A stretch of 64,000 nt of DNA from Bradyrhizobium diazoefficiens (GCF_016616885.1 NZ_CP067102.1:4740501-4804500); one strand, 5' to 3'; positions 23,337-31,954 are shown, counted from the first letter of the stretch. A program made the numbers and translations. Notes: generated from the sequence alone by a model not told the origin.

Positions 23337-23990
23337 TCACCCGCGCCAGCTCGGCCCCGTCCCGACCTGCGTGCTTTGTCCGGGCGGTAGCACCACGACG
23401 GTCGCGTTGAGCTTCACCCGATCGAACAGATCGATCACGTCCTCGTTGCGCATCCGAATGCAGCCCGAGGAGATCGCCTGCCCGATATATTCCGGCTGGT
23501 TGGTGCCGTGGATGCGGTAGAGCGTGTCCTTGTTGCCGACATAGAGATAGATGCCGCGTGCGCCCAGCGGATTGGCGGGGCCACCGGTCACGCGCGCCGG
23601 ATACGGCCCGAGCCGCGCCTGGATCTCCGCGGTCGGCACCCAGTCCGGCCATTCCGCCAGACGACCGACGCGCGCGACGCCCGAGAAGGCCATCGCCTCT
23701 TCGCCGACCGCGACGCCGTAGCGGATCGCCTTGCCGTCGGGCAGCACGTAGTAGAGGTAGCGCGCATCGGTATCGACCAGGATCGTGCCCGGCTGCTCCT
23801 TGCGCGGATAGTCGACGATATGACGGAGAAATTGTTCAGGCACATTCGCCTGGGCGTAAGGCGTGCGCGCCAGCAACTGGCGGTCGCGCGCCGTCATGCT
23901 CGCATCCGTCGATGGCGAGAGCGTCGTCTGCATGCAGCCGCCGAGCGGCAGCAAGGCAACGAAGAACAAAGCGAGTAGAGATCTTGGCAC
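23337..23990 (-). CDS. L,D-transpeptidase (YkuD), putative lipoprotein
   Basis: 217 aa from a GTG at 23990 (VPRSLLALFFVALLPLGGC). LGGC is a lipobox, so the mature protein starts at Cys19 and is probably lipid anchored. The YkuD domain covers about residues 65-205: TILVDTDARYLYYVLPDGKAIRYGVAVG, then IHGTN and SSGCIRMRNEDVIDLF, the H...S-x-G-C-(I/V)-R catalytic motif with Cys and His present. It forms 3-3 cross-links in peptidoglycan or attaches proteins. Upstream codons as far as 24143 lack family similarity. Confidence 0.88.
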   Translation of the reverse strand: MPRSLLALFFVALLPLGGCMQTTLSPSTDASMTARDRQLLARTPYAQANVPEQFLRHIVDYPRKEQPGTILVDTDARYLYYVLPDGKAIRYGVAVGEEAMAFSGVARVGRLAEWPDWVPTAEIQARLGPYPARVTGGPANPLGARGIYLYVGNKDTLYRIHGTNQPEYIGQAISSGCIRMRNEDVIDLFDRVKLNATVVVLPPGQSTQVGTGPSWRG

Positions 23991-24272
23991 CGCCGGCCCC
24001 CGATAGCGGATAGCAGCACCCCCAGCACCGCAAGGATGCTGCCCAAATCGTGCTGAAAACAAGGCGGTGCGGAACACATGCCCGTGTTCCCTAGGCCCGG
24101 TTCCATCACCACAAACGGCAGAAGACCGTCGCGATGTCTCCATCGCCTCGCCTTGCTTTGGTCAAACCCGGCTGGACTCGTGCGCCATGGGCCAACCTGA
24201 TCAGATTGGGATGAGCCATTCAACCGATCGGCTCGCGCCAATGCGGACGACCAACGCTTCAGAGGAGCTGCA

Positions 24273-25298
24273 ATGCTCGCGACGTTGAACAGCCGGCAGA
24301 TCGTCGATGAAATCGTGAAGGACACGATGAGAGACAACGACCCGCATGACGCCGTCCAGATTTCACCCGACGTGGTGCGGGCTTCGCGCCTGACCAGCGA
24401 GGCACCAACGCTTGCGCCCGAGTTCACGGCCCGGCCGGAGCCAAAGTTCGCGCCGGAGCCCAAGCTTAGTCCGGAGCCGAAGTTCATCCCTGTCTCAGCG
24501 CCAGCGGCAGCGCCCTCGGTCGACACCGCCGTGCGCGTGACGGCGAGCGATGGTCACAACCGACGGAAGCGATCGGCCGCCGGCAGATGGCTGCGCGGCG
24601 CGTTCGTCACGTTCTTGTTTGCGGGTGGCAGCGCGGCGGCCACGATCGCCTGGGAGAAGCACGGCGACATCGCGACGCAGAAGCTCGCCGAATGGACGCC
24701 GGCCCTGATGTCGCTGCTGCCTTCGACATCACAGACGCTGCCGGTACAGACGACGCCGGTCGCAGCCGCGCAGGCTGCCCCGCCGGACGCACCGGATCAG
24801 GCCACCGACCAAACTGCGGCGACGACGCCCGCAGCACCGGTTGTCACGGCCGCTGCCGCGCCTGCCGCGACGCCAGCCGATGCCACGCAAACAGTGGAGT
24901 CAATGACGCGCGACATCGCGGCGATGGCGCAGCAGATCGAGCAGCTCAAGGCCAACATCGCCGAGTTGAAGGCAGGTCAGGAGCAGATGGTCCGCGAGAT
25001 GGCGAAGCCGCCGGCGCCGAAGCCGGTCGCCGAGACGAAACCGCCGGTCGATCCGCGCGCGCGTGCATCTGCGCTGCCGCAGCGCGCTCCGGCCCCGATT
25101 CAGCCGGCGGTTCGCAAACCGAAGCCGGTCGTGTCACACAGCTACATGCCGGCTTATTCGCCCCCGCCGCTCGCACCCCCGCCGCCGCCTTCGCAGGCTG
25201 CCGCGGTCCCGCCGGCGGCGGCACCTCCGGTCGCGACGACTCAAACTGTCGCCGATGATGACGGGCCGATCGTGCGTCCGCCGATGCCGCTGCACTAG
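24273..25298 (+). CDS. Single-span membrane protein with Pro-rich and coiled-coil segments
   Basis: 341 aa; GAGGAG precedes the ATG. N-terminal cytoplasmic part with PEPKFA/PEPKLS/PEPKF repeats (about residues 54-72), a membrane helix near 105-123 (GRWLRGAFVTFLFAGGSAAATIAW), an Ala/Pro/Thr-rich linker, a coiled coil at 208-246 (VESMTRDIAAMAQQIEQLKANIAELKAGQEQMVREM) and a Pro-rich tail. Same plan as the 6734-7753 gene; the two are likely paralogues. Could bridge membrane and wall. Function unknown. Confidence 0.7.
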   Translation: MLATLNSRQIVDEIVKDTMRDNDPHDAVQISPDVVRASRLTSEAPTLAPEFTARPEPKFAPEPKLSPEPKFIPVSAPAAAPSVDTAVRVTASDGHNRRKRSAAGRWLRGAFVTFLFAGGSAAATIAWEKHGDIATQKLAEWTPALMSLLPSTSQTLPVQTTPVAAAQAAPPDAPDQATDQTAATTPAAPVVTAAAAPAATPADATQTVESMTRDIAAMAQQIEQLKANIAELKAGQEQMVREMAKPPAPKPVAETKPPVDPRARASALPQRAPAPIQPAVRKPKPVVSHSYMPAYSPPPLAPPPPPSQAAAVPPAAAPPVATTQTVADDDGPIVRPPMPLH

Positions 25299-25400
25299 AG
25301 TTGCATCGCGAGGCCCGCATCAGACGACAACGCAAGCTGTCCGACTCGATGTGATGATGTAAGTTCGTGTGACTACGGTGATGCGCGACTCGGCGCGAAG

Positions 25401-25436
25401 AGAAAAGGCCGTCGGGATCTATGCCGCCGGCCTTCT
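25401..25436 (+). terminator. Hairpin downstream of 24273-25298
   Basis: AAGGCCG (25405-25411) pairs with CGGCCTT (25428-25434), extended by GAGA/TCTC with two unpaired A. About 100 bases beyond the stop, without a U-run. The remaining gap 25299-25678 is AT-richer around 25500-25520 (ATATTTAATAAAAACTTAAT) and may hold the promoter of the next gene. Confidence 0.4.
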
Positions 25437-25678
25437 CTTGCAGCTGCCGGTTCCCGGAGCCCGGTTCTACTGCGATTCCATGCCTCATGATCGCGCAGAC
25501 ATATTTAATAAAAACTTAATGCGCTCGAATGCTGCACATCATTTCTGCGCCATAAGCACAGAGATTGCGCGCTCCGTTCGTCGGATAGATATCGACTCAG
25601 TGGTATAATCCTTCATGTTTGGAAGACTTCTGTTGAAGCTTCGTCTGAGGATTTGGGTCGTCACACCGGGGAATTCGA

Positions 25679-25909
25679 ATGCCTTACTATTCCTTCGATC
25701 TCGTGGTTGGTGAAGAGTTCAAGAACCAGGGCGGAATCATTCTCGAGGACATCGAGGTCGCCTCCGATCGCGCCGTTCAACTCGCTACCGAGCTGTCGCA
25801 GGTGAAGCCCGAGCTGCAGCGGAAAGGTTGCGCGGTGCGCGTCACCGATCGCGATCACAACGAGGTCTATCGCACGCCGCTCGATCCCGTGCCGGCCTGG
25901 CGTCGATAG
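25679..25909 (+). CDS. DUF6894-type small protein (76 aa)
   Basis: MPYYSFDLVVGEEFKNQGGIILEDIEVASDRAVQLATEL has the M-P-x-(Y/F)-x-F-D-L...L-x-D-x-x-A-x-x-x-A pattern of short rhizobial DUF6894 proteins, and VRVTDRDHNEVYRTPLD is the matching C-terminal strand pair. Cytoplasmic, function unknown; such proteins are numerous in Bradyrhizobium genomes. The ATG is in a typical context, preceded by an AT-rich gap. Confidence 0.7.
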   Translation: MPYYSFDLVVGEEFKNQGGIILEDIEVASDRAVQLATELSQVKPELQRKGCAVRVTDRDHNEVYRTPLDPVPAWRR

Positions 25910-25995
25910 CTCGTCGGCGAGCTTCACGGCCGCGACCCCATTGCGGAGCGGCGCTCCAGCCGCTAGCCTCCCCGAAAATCCGGGGAGGTATAAGG

Positions 25996-26388
25996 ATGCG
26001 CTACGGTTTTCTGATGGCGGGCCTTTTGTTGGTCGCAACTCCAGTTCAGGCAGCTGACGACCATACCCGCTCGAACTATGTGACAATGGTCCTGCAGGCC
26101 TTTGCAGCCAAGGTCGAATGCCCGGGTACTGATGTCGCCTACCAGGATCTGGTGCAGAAGGCGCAGCAGATGCAGCTTCCCGACGGCACCACCGAGCAGG
26201 TGCGCAAGGCCATTGCCTGGATGCACACCGGCGGCAAGATGGGCGAGAAGCAGTCCGACGACATCATGGCGGAGGTCGCAGTTGCGACTCAGACGACCGA
26301 CCTCGACCAGCGCCGGCTCGGCATGAGCAATTGGTGCGAAAAGCAGAAGACCAGCCTTGCCGGCCTGATCCGCAGCAAGGGCGGCTAG
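25996..26388 (+). CDS. Exported hypothetical protein (130 aa)
   Basis: GGGGAGG 7 bases before ATG at 25996 fixes the start. Signal peptide MRYGFLMAGLLLVATPVQA, then a mostly helical mature protein of about 110 residues with two Cys (VECPGTD, NWCEKQKTS), probably disulfide linked. No known domain. Followed 100 bases later by another small exported gene on the same strand. Confidence 0.7.
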   Translation: MRYGFLMAGLLLVATPVQAADDHTRSNYVTMVLQAFAAKVECPGTDVAYQDLVQKAQQMQLPDGTTEQVRKAIAWMHTGGKMGEKQSDDIMAEVAVATQTTDLDQRRLGMSNWCEKQKTSLAGLIRSKGG

Positions 26389-26490
26389 GCACTCCCCTCA
26401 CCGTTAAGCACTCCGCGGCGGAACCCTCGTCGCGGCCAACAATCGTCACAATCCTCGCCAGCATGCGGCATCTTCGAACAGGAGACCCCC

Positions 26491-26739
26491 ATGCGAATTG
26501 CCCATCTCGTTTTCGCCGGTGCTCTCGCGGCCAGCACCGCGCTGACCGCCCCGGCCGTCGCGAAGAATTCCGATGCCCAGAAGGGCGAGGACAAGGCGGC
26601 CTCGTCGTCCTGCAGCGCATACCAGCAGGCGGCCGACGGATCGTGGGAGCAGCTCCCCTGCAAGGAGACCGGCGAGCGCGCGCAGACGCAGACCCAGCAC
26701 AAGCCGGTGACGCCAGGCGCCGATCAGGGCGGGCGCTAG
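26491..26739 (+). CDS. Small exported protein (82 aa)
   Basis: ACAGGAG precedes ATG at 26491. Signal peptide MRIAHLVFAGALAASTALTAPAVA; the mature part is polar and short, with two Cys (SSCSAYQQAADGSWEQLPCKE) and a Gln/Thr tail. SCSAYQQAADGSWEQLPC resembles a pattern in many short Bradyrhizobium exported proteins. Function unknown. Confidence 0.65.
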   Translation: MRIAHLVFAGALAASTALTAPAVAKNSDAQKGEDKAASSSCSAYQQAADGSWEQLPCKETGERAQTQTQHKPVTPGADQGGR

Positions 26740-26797
26740 GCCTACGAGCCACGCCCTCGACATGATCAAGGATGGAACCGGGCGGAGCTGACTTTGG

Positions 26798-26983
26798 TCA
26801 GCTGTGGGCGGGCCCGCGCATGATCTTCATGGCGTCGGCGATGTGGCGCCATTCCTTGGCCTCGTCGGCCTCGCCACGGCCCTCGCAGGCCAGCGCCTGC
26901 TCGGCAGCCTTCGCGATCGCCGCGAAACCGTGCCGTTCCAACATCTGCCGCGCGACGGTGTGGACCTGAACCTCGGACATCAT
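26798..26983 (-). CDS. Small conserved cytoplasmic protein (61 aa)
   Basis: GGAGAG precedes ATGATG. VQVHTVARQMLERHGFAAIAKAAEQALACEGRGEADEAKEWRHIADAMKIM is helical with a pattern (A-x-A-x-x-A...G-D-x-x-E-A-x-x-W-x-x-I-x-x-A) seen in short rhizobial proteins of unknown function. Convergent with the exported gene at 26491. Confidence 0.65.
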   Translation of the reverse strand: MMSEVQVHTVARQMLERHGFAAIAKAAEQALACEGRGEADEAKEWRHIADAMKIMRGPAHS

Positions 26984-27107
26984 GGGCGCTCTCCGGCTTG
27001 AGGAAACCGCGGCGCCCGGGTCGGCGCCCCGCAGGTCTCAGACAACGATTTGCCCGCAAATCCCGTTCCGCCCGCGGCCGATCACATCGGCCGATATTGA
27101 GCACCAG

Positions 27108-27150
27108 CAAAAATAAAATAGAGGCGGCCCGCTCTGCCCAGCGGACCGCC
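27108..27150 (-). terminator. Rho-independent terminator of minCDE
   Basis: GGCGG-CCGCT pairs with AGCGG-CCGCC through one mismatch (27123-27150), and on the minus strand is followed by a U-rich run (UAUUUUAUUUUUG, 27108-27120). It lies 41 bases after the minE stop, so it ends the operon. Confidence 0.88.
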
Positions 27151-27190
27151 TTCTCACCCACCCCAAATGGGCCGTCCTCAGTCGCGTTCC

Positions 27191-27472
27191 CTACGCGACC
27201 GCCACACGCTTGCGCTCGAAATCGTTGGGCACCTCGATGTCGACCTCAAGGGTCGAGACATCGTCGCCGCGCTCGAGCCGGACGATGACCTTGGTCGGGT
27301 CCAGCGTGACGTGCTTGGACACGACAGCGAGAATTTCCTCACGCAGCACGCCGAGCAGATCGGGCTGGCCGCGCAGTCCGCGTTCATGGGCAAGCAGGAT
27401 CTGCAGCCGTTCGCGAGCGACGGGTGCAGAGGCCTTGTTGCCGCGGAGAAGCCGGAGCAGACCCATGCTCAT
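27191..27472 (-). CDS. minE: Cell division topological specificity factor MinE
   Basis: 93 aa from [11 protein letters not shown], with GGAGGG in front. The N-terminal amphipathic membrane helix (GLLRLLRG), the MinD-contact segment ([18 protein letters not shown]) and the dimer domain ([34 protein letters not shown]) are all visible. It stimulates the MinD ATPase so that MinCD oscillates and the septum forms at mid-cell. Start overlaps the minD stop by 4 bases (ATGA); last gene of the operon. Confidence 0.95.
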   Translation of the reverse strand: MSMGLLRLLRGNKASAPVARERLQILLAHERGLRGQPDLLGVLREEILAVVSKHVTLDPTKVIVRLERGDDVSTLEVDIEVPNDFERKRVAVA

Positions 27473-28284
27473 GCAGCCCTCCTTCGCAGCAGACGATCCA
27501 TGAAGCCCTTGCGCTCGGTTGGTACCTGCATCGGCACGGTGTCGCCGCACAGCCGTCGCGCCGCGTCGATATAGGCCCGCGCGGGTGCGCCTTCCGCGTT
27601 CGACAGCGTTACCGGCGTGCCCACATTGGAGGCGCGCAGCACGTCCTGGCTCTCCGGGATGATGCCGAGCAGCGGCGTTGCGAGGATTTCCAGGATGTCG
27701 TCAATGGTCAGCATCTCGCCGCGCGCGGCGCGCGAGGGATCATAGCGGGTAATGAGAATGTGCTTCTCGACACGCTCGCCCTTCTCGGCCCGCACGGTCT
27801 TGGAATCGAGCATGCCGATGATACGGTCGGAATCGCGCACCGAGGAGACTTCCGGATTGGTGACGATGACGGCCTCGTCCGCAAAGCGCATCGCCATGGA
27901 GGCGCCGCGCTCAATGCCGGCCGGGCTGTCGCAGATCACCCAGTCGAAACGGCTGCGCAGGTCGTCGATGACCTTGCCGACGCCCTCTTCCGTCAGCGCG
28001 TCCTTGTCGCGGGTTTGTGAAGCCGGCAGCAGCCAGAGGTTCTCCAGCCGCTTGTCCTTGATCAGCGCCTGCGGCAGCTTGGCCACGCCCTGCACCACGT
28101 TGATGAGGTCGAACACCACGCGGCGTTCGGCGCCCATAACGAGGTCGAGGTTGCGCAAGCCGACGTCGAAATCGACGACCACGACCTTGTCGCCGCGTTG
28201 CGCGAGCGCAGCGCCCAGCGCGGCGGTCGTCGTGGTCTTGCCGACCCCGCCCTTGCCTGATGTCACGACCAGTACCTTACTCAT
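27469..28284 (-). CDS. minD: Septum site-determining ATPase MinD
   Basis: 271 aa. Deviant Walker [17 protein letters not shown] (about residues 9-24) with the signature Lys, [18 protein letters not shown], and [13 protein letters not shown] (Walker B region) identify MinD. The C-terminal basic amphipathic helix ([13 protein letters not shown]) binds membrane. It recruits MinC and is released by MinE. Middle gene of minCDE, 21 bases after minC, overlapping minE. Confidence 0.96.
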   Translation of the reverse strand: MSKVLVVTSGKGGVGKTTTTAALGAALAQRGDKVVVVDFDVGLRNLDLVMGAERRVVFDLINVVQGVAKLPQALIKDKRLENLWLLPASQTRDKDALTEEGVGKVIDDLRSRFDWVICDSPAGIERGASMAMRFADEAVIVTNPEVSSVRDSDRIIGMLDSKTVRAEKGERVEKHILITRYDPSRAARGEMLTIDDILEILATPLLGIIPESQDVLRASNVGTPVTLSNAEGAPARAYIDAARRLCGDTVPMQVPTERKGFMDRLLRRRAA

Positions 28285-28305
28285 CTGAAATGTCTCCTTT
28301 GCTGG

Positions 28306-29004
28306 TCAGTTCAGTGCTGTAATTCGCATGGTATTCCCCTGCAGCCAGGCCTGCGCCGGCTTGCCGCGCAAGGCAGCATCGATGTCGTCGGCGGTCTGAT
28401 AAAATCCATCGATCGCAAGCAGTTCGGCCTCGATCTTCTGGCAATAGATGCGCGCGCTCGTGTGACCGTTCACGCCCGCCATGGCGCGGCCGCGGAGCGC
28501 GCCGTAGATGTGGATGGAACCGCCGGCAACGACCTCGGCGCCGGAGCCGACCGAGCCCAGAATGGTGACGTCGCCTTCGGGGAAGATCACGGTCTGGCCG
28601 GAGCGCACCGGGCTCTCGAGCAGCAGCGAGGTCGGCTTGGTCTCGACCTTCGCCTCCGGCTTCTTGGGCGCGGTCGGCTCGATCACGCAACTGCGCCCGC
28701 CCGAGAGCAGTGGCGGCATGGAAGGCGTCAGCCGCGCCTCCTCCACGCCCTCGATGCCGAGCACGCGGATGTTGCGGTCCTGCAGGCTGGTGAGGAGATG
28801 GCCGATGCCGGACTGGCTGAGGTCGACCGAGGACAGGTCGACCACCACGGGGCGGCCGGCGAAGAAGCCCGGCGAGCGCGCGATGGTGGTGTCGATCTCC
28901 TGGAGCCAGTCCTGAATCGGGACCGTCGGCACGAACACGAAGGCCACGTAGGAGCGCCCGCGCAGGCGCACCATCTGGCGTTGGACTTTTGCTACAGCCT
29001 CCAT
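28306..29004 (-). CDS. minC: Septum site-determining protein MinC
   Basis: 232 aa. N-terminal FtsZ-inhibiting domain (LRGRSYVAFVFVPTVPIQDWLQEIDTTIAR), a linker rich in Lys/Pro/Glu (about 112-125), and a C-terminal beta-helix domain (SGQTVIFPEGDVTILGSVGSGAEVVAGGSIHIYGALRGRAMAGVNGHTSARIYCQKIEAELLAIDG) that binds MinD and dimerises. First gene of the operon, so its promoter lies in 29005-29120, where I see an AT-richer stretch (GAATAGTTAACG). Confidence 0.95.
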   Translation of the reverse strand: MEAVAKVQRQMVRLRGRSYVAFVFVPTVPIQDWLQEIDTTIARSPGFFAGRPVVVDLSSVDLSQSGIGHLLTSLQDRNIRVLGIEGVEEARLTPSMPPLLSGGRSCVIEPTAPKKPEAKVETKPTSLLLESPVRSGQTVIFPEGDVTILGSVGSGAEVVAGGSIHIYGALRGRAMAGVNGHTSARIYCQKIEAELLAIDGFYQTADDIDAALRGKPAQAWLQGNTMRITALN

Positions 29005-29148
29005 AGCGGCCGACTCGTTCCCCGTTATTGAATAGTTAACGATGCGGCTGATATGGTTAACGTCCGGTTAATTTCTCCGTGGGGTTACGTGGGGATCGGC
29101 CGGGCGGCAGGCGGTGGACGTGATATGGCCGCCCCAATCTCCCGTGTC

Positions 29149-29178
29149 GTCCTGGCGAAAGCCGGCTTTCGCCAGGAC
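29149..29178. repeat. Perfect 30-bp palindrome
   Basis: GTCCTGGCGAAAGCC followed at once by its exact complement. It lies between the minC promoter region and the next repeat, and resembles the CTGGCGAAAGCCAGG repeats of Bradyrhizobium. Confidence 0.85.
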
Positions 29179-29210
29179 GGCGATGGGGAGGCATCGCGCA
29201 ACTGCATCAA

Positions 29211-29297
29211 CACTGTCATTGCGAGCGGAGCGAAGCAATCCAGGCTGCCTCTGCGGAAAGACTCTGGATTGCTTCGCTCTGCTCGCAATGACGGAGT
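29211..29297. repeat. GTCATTGCGAGC palindromic repeat
   Basis: Outer arms GTCATTGCGAGCGGAGCGAA / TTCGCTCTGCTCGCAATGAC and inner CAATCCAG/CTGGATTG arms form one long hairpin around a short loop. With the 30-bp palindrome it fills most of the gap 29005-29316, which has no gene. Confidence 0.88.
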
Positions 29298-29316
29298 GTA
29301 GGGCGACGAGGGGGCC

Positions 29317-30321
29317 CTACTTCTTCACCTTGCTCGCATCCATCTTGATGCTCGGGTCCAGCATCTTCGTCGAGAACGCCGTCGTCACGTCGAACGGCTT
29401 CTCCATGCCCAGATAAGTCTGGACCAGCTCGTAGTCCTTCTTCATCCGCTCGCCGTCGATCCAGCCGAGACCCTTGGTGGTCGTGAACTCGTCCGTCATC
29501 AGGTACTTGATGCGCTCCCATTGGCGTTCCTGGTTCTCCTTGTCGAGACCGGAGACCTGGTTGAGCAGCGCGTTCAGGCACGGCGCGACGTCGGCGACGC
29601 AGGCCGCGAAGGCCTTCTGCGAGATGCGCACGAACTCCTCGACCAGCTTCGGGTTCTTCTGGAGATAGGCGCCGTTGACGATCAGCGAATTGCCGTAGGG
29701 ATTGAGGCCGATGTCTTTCCAATTGACGAAGCCGAGGTCCTGCCCGAACTCGATCACCTTGAGATCGTGCTCGTTGTAAAAGTCGCTGATGATGTCGACG
29801 GTGTGGCTCTTCAGCGCGGCGATCTTCGCGGTCGGCCCGATATTGACGAAGCTGACGGAGTCAGGCGCAAGCCCCGCGGCCTTGGCAAAGGCCGGCCACA
29901 TCACGCGCGAGGCGTCGCCGGGCGGATTGCCGATCTTGTGGCCGGCAAAATCCTTCACGCCGTTCACGCCGTAACTCTTCAGCCAATAGAACGTCTGCCC
30001 GGTGTTGGCATAGATGCTCATCAGCGCCACGTCGTCGGCGCCCTTGCTCTTGGCGACCAGCATGGTGGCGAGATCGGCGATGCCGAAGGGCGAGCCGCCG
30101 GAGCCGACCTTGGCGGCGGAGACGCCGGAGCCCTTGCCGACCTCGATGGTCAGGTCGATGCCGGCCTTCTCGTACCAGCCCTGCGCCTTGGCGTAATAGA
30201 ACGGCGAGTGGTCGGCCGTCGGCGTCCAGTTCAGGATCAAATTGACCGCCTCGCCCGCGCTCGCAGGCATTGCCGGCAAACCCAGCGTCAGAGCCACAAA
30301 AGCCGCCTGCAAACGCTTCAT
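29317..30321 (-). CDS. ABC transporter substrate-binding protein (NMT1/THI5-like)
   Basis: 334 aa. Start at 30321 (MKRLQAAFVALTLGLPAMPASAGEA, signal peptide) with GGGAGA upstream. The THI5/NMT1-like fold is shown by VNLILNWTPTADHSPFYYAKAQGWYEKAGIDLTIEVGKGSG, then GIADLATMLVAKSKG, GNPPGDASRVMWPAFAKAAGL and IGLNPYGNSLIVNGAYLQKNP. The family binds pyrimidine precursors, aliphatic sulfonates or other small molecules. It diverges from the TetR gene; permease and ATPase lie 0.8 and 4.5 kb beyond, and shared operators suggest one regulon. Confidence 0.88.
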   Translation of the reverse strand: MKRLQAAFVALTLGLPAMPASAGEAVNLILNWTPTADHSPFYYAKAQGWYEKAGIDLTIEVGKGSGVSAAKVGSGGSPFGIADLATMLVAKSKGADDVALMSIYANTGQTFYWLKSYGVNGVKDFAGHKIGNPPGDASRVMWPAFAKAAGLAPDSVSFVNIGPTAKIAALKSHTVDIISDFYNEHDLKVIEFGQDLGFVNWKDIGLNPYGNSLIVNGAYLQKNPKLVEEFVRISQKAFAACVADVAPCLNALLNQVSGLDKENQERQWERIKYLMTDEFTTTKGLGWIDGERMKKDYELVQTYLGMEKPFDVTTAFSTKMLDPSIKMDASKVKK

Positions 30322-30402
30322 CGTCTGTCTCCCATTGCCGCGACGCGGCTTGTCGCTCTCCCCGTGTGAAGTTACCAATGCAACAAGTCCGTCCTCAACT
30401 TG

Positions 30403-30418
30403 TCAACTGTTTGGTTGG
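30403..30418. promoter_or_regulatory. Candidate TetR operator at its own gene
   Basis: TCAACTGTTTGGTTGG matches the perfect palindrome at 31069-31084 at 12 of 16 positions. It ends two bases before the regulator ATG and lies in the 99-base gap shared with the binding-protein gene. Confidence 0.6.
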
Positions 30419-30420
30419 AA

Positions 30421-31068
30421 ATGGCCGCAAGACGATCAGGCGACACCGTGCCGCAGCGCCGCGACCCCGTCGCCACCCGCAAGAAACTGCTCACCGCGGC
30501 GCGCCTGGAGTTCGCCCGGCACGGTTTTGCGGGCGCCCGCGTCGACGAGATCGCGGAGCGCGCCGGCGTCAACAAGCAGTTGGTCTACCACTACTTTGGC
30601 GACAAGGACGCGCTCTACCTCGCCGTGCTCGAATGGGTCTATGAGGACATCCGCGAGCAGGAGCGCAGGCTCAATCTCGAGGGTCTGCCGCCGGACAAGG
30701 CGATCCGCAAGCTGATCGAGGCCTCGTTCGATCACCTCGCGGAAAATCCTGATTTCATCGTGCTCTTGAACGACGAGAACCGCGGCGGCGCCCGCCACGT
30801 CCGCGGCTCGACGCGGCTGGAAGCCATGCATTCGCCGCTGGTGAAGAGCGTCTCGCACATCCTCCACGAAGGCGTGCGCGCCGGGATGTTCCGCAAGGGA
30901 ATCGACCCGGTCCAGCTCTACATCTCCATCGCGGGCCTCAGCTATTTCTTCTTCTCTAACACGCCGACGCTGTCGGCGATCTTCGGCAAGGACCTGTCGA
31001 GCCGCACCGCCCAGCGCGCCCGCAGGCGGCATGTCGCCGATCTGGTGCTGCAGTCGCTCCGGCCGTAA
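30421..31068 (+). CDS. TetR family regulator of the ABC/lyase locus
   Basis: 215 aa from ATG at 30421; a TTG at 30400 would extend it by 7 residues but overlaps the putative operator. Helix-turn-helix is ARVDEIAERAGVNKQLVYHYFGDKDALYLAVLEWVYEDIRE (about residues 40-80). The ligand domain is of the type with LNDENRGGARHVRG. A perfect palindrome begins one base after the stop codon and precedes the permease operon. The regulator therefore probably controls both the divergent binding protein and the downstream operon. Ligand unknown. Confidence 0.88.
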   Translation: MAARRSGDTVPQRRDPVATRKKLLTAARLEFARHGFAGARVDEIAERAGVNKQLVYHYFGDKDALYLAVLEWVYEDIREQERRLNLEGLPPDKAIRKLIEASFDHLAENPDFIVLLNDENRGGARHVRGSTRLEAMHSPLVKSVSHILHEGVRAGMFRKGIDPVQLYISIAGLSYFFFSNTPTLSAIFGKDLSSRTAQRARRRHVADLVLQSLRP

Positions 31069-31084
31069 TCAACCAATTGGTTGA
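31069..31084. promoter_or_regulatory. Perfect 16-bp palindrome, candidate TetR operator
   Basis: TCAACCAATTGGTTGA directly after the TetR stop codon and 67 bases before the permease start. A near copy sits at the TetR gene start. Confidence 0.75.
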
Positions 31085-31150
31085 AACATGCCGCGGGGAC
31101 GGTTAGGCTCAGCGTTGCGACAGTGAAGCCCAGGCAACAGGGAGCAGACG

Positions 31151-31924
31151 GTGGCAGGTGACGGAGCCAGCAGCCCGGCGCGCAGCTTTGCGATCATCCT
31201 GATCGTGCATTTGGCCGTGCTCGTACTCTGGCAGGTCGCAGTTGATGCCTTCCACGTCCCGAAATTCATCCTGCCCTCGCCGCTCGCGACAGTGCAGACG
31301 CTGGGAACCGCGAGCTATGCCTGGGGCGCCAACACCCTGGTGACCGCGATCGAGATCCTCGGCGGCTTTGCGCTCGGCGCCTTCGTCGGCGTGGCGCTTG
31401 CGGTGATCTTCAGCTGGGCGCCGCTCGTGAGCCTGGTGCTGCTGCCGCTGTTCGTCACGCTGAACATGATCCCGAAGGTCGCGCTCGGGCCGCTCTTCAT
31501 CGTCTGGTTCTCCTACGGCATCCTGCCGAACATCCTGATCGCGTTCAGCATCTGTTTCTTCCCGATCCTGCTCACGACTGCCCGGGGCCTGCGCGAGGTC
31601 GAGCCGGATCTGCTCGATCTCGTCAAATCGCTGCGGGGATCGCGCTGGACGCTGTTCCGCAAGATCCAGCTGCCGGGGTCGCTGCCTTACGTGTTCTCCG
31701 GCATGAAGGTCGGCGCCATCCTCGCCGTCGCCGGCGCCATCGTCGGCGAGTTCATCGCCTCGGAGCGCGGGCTCGGCTACCTCATGATCCAGGTGCAGTC
31801 GTCGCTCGACACGCCCGCGATGGTGATGGCGGTGGTGCTGCTGACGCTGCTCGGCGTCACCCTCTATGGCCTGGTGCTCGCCCTCGAACGCATGTTCGTC
31901 GTGGGCGATGCAAGACAAACCTGA
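31151..31924 (+). CDS. ABC transporter permease (SsuC/TauC/ThiX type)
   Basis: 257 aa with a GTG start and GGGAG upstream. Six hydrophobic segments; the EAA loop that contacts the ATPase is visible as LLDLVKSLRGSRWTLFRKIQLPGSLPYVFSGMKVGAILAVAGAIVGEFIASERGLG. This subgroup pairs with THI5/SsuA-like binding proteins, in line with the divergent gene at 29317. First gene of a tightly packed operon of five genes ending with the ATPase. Confidence 0.9.
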   Translation: MAGDGASSPARSFAIILIVHLAVLVLWQVAVDAFHVPKFILPSPLATVQTLGTASYAWGANTLVTAIEILGGFALGAFVGVALAVIFSWAPLVSLVLLPLFVTLNMIPKVALGPLFIVWFSYGILPNILIAFSICFFPILLTTARGLREVEPDLLDLVKSLRGSRWTLFRKIQLPGSLPYVFSGMKVGAILAVAGAIVGEFIASERGLGYLMIQVQSSLDTPAMVMAVVLLTLLGVTLYGLVLALERMFVVGDARQT

Positions 31925-31954
31925 AAACGGCAGACTTAGCTGAAGGACCGATCC

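Noticed and set aside
30322..30420. Thiamine (TPP) riboswitch upstream of the THI5-like binding protein
   Set aside because: The conserved CUGAGA and ACCUGA elements are absent from the 99-base leader.
30403..31084. Calling the TetR protein RutR because the palindrome resembles its site
   Set aside because: The operator differs from the TTGACCA...TGGTCAA core as I recall it, the protein does not match RutR closely, and no pyrimidine-degradation genes are present.
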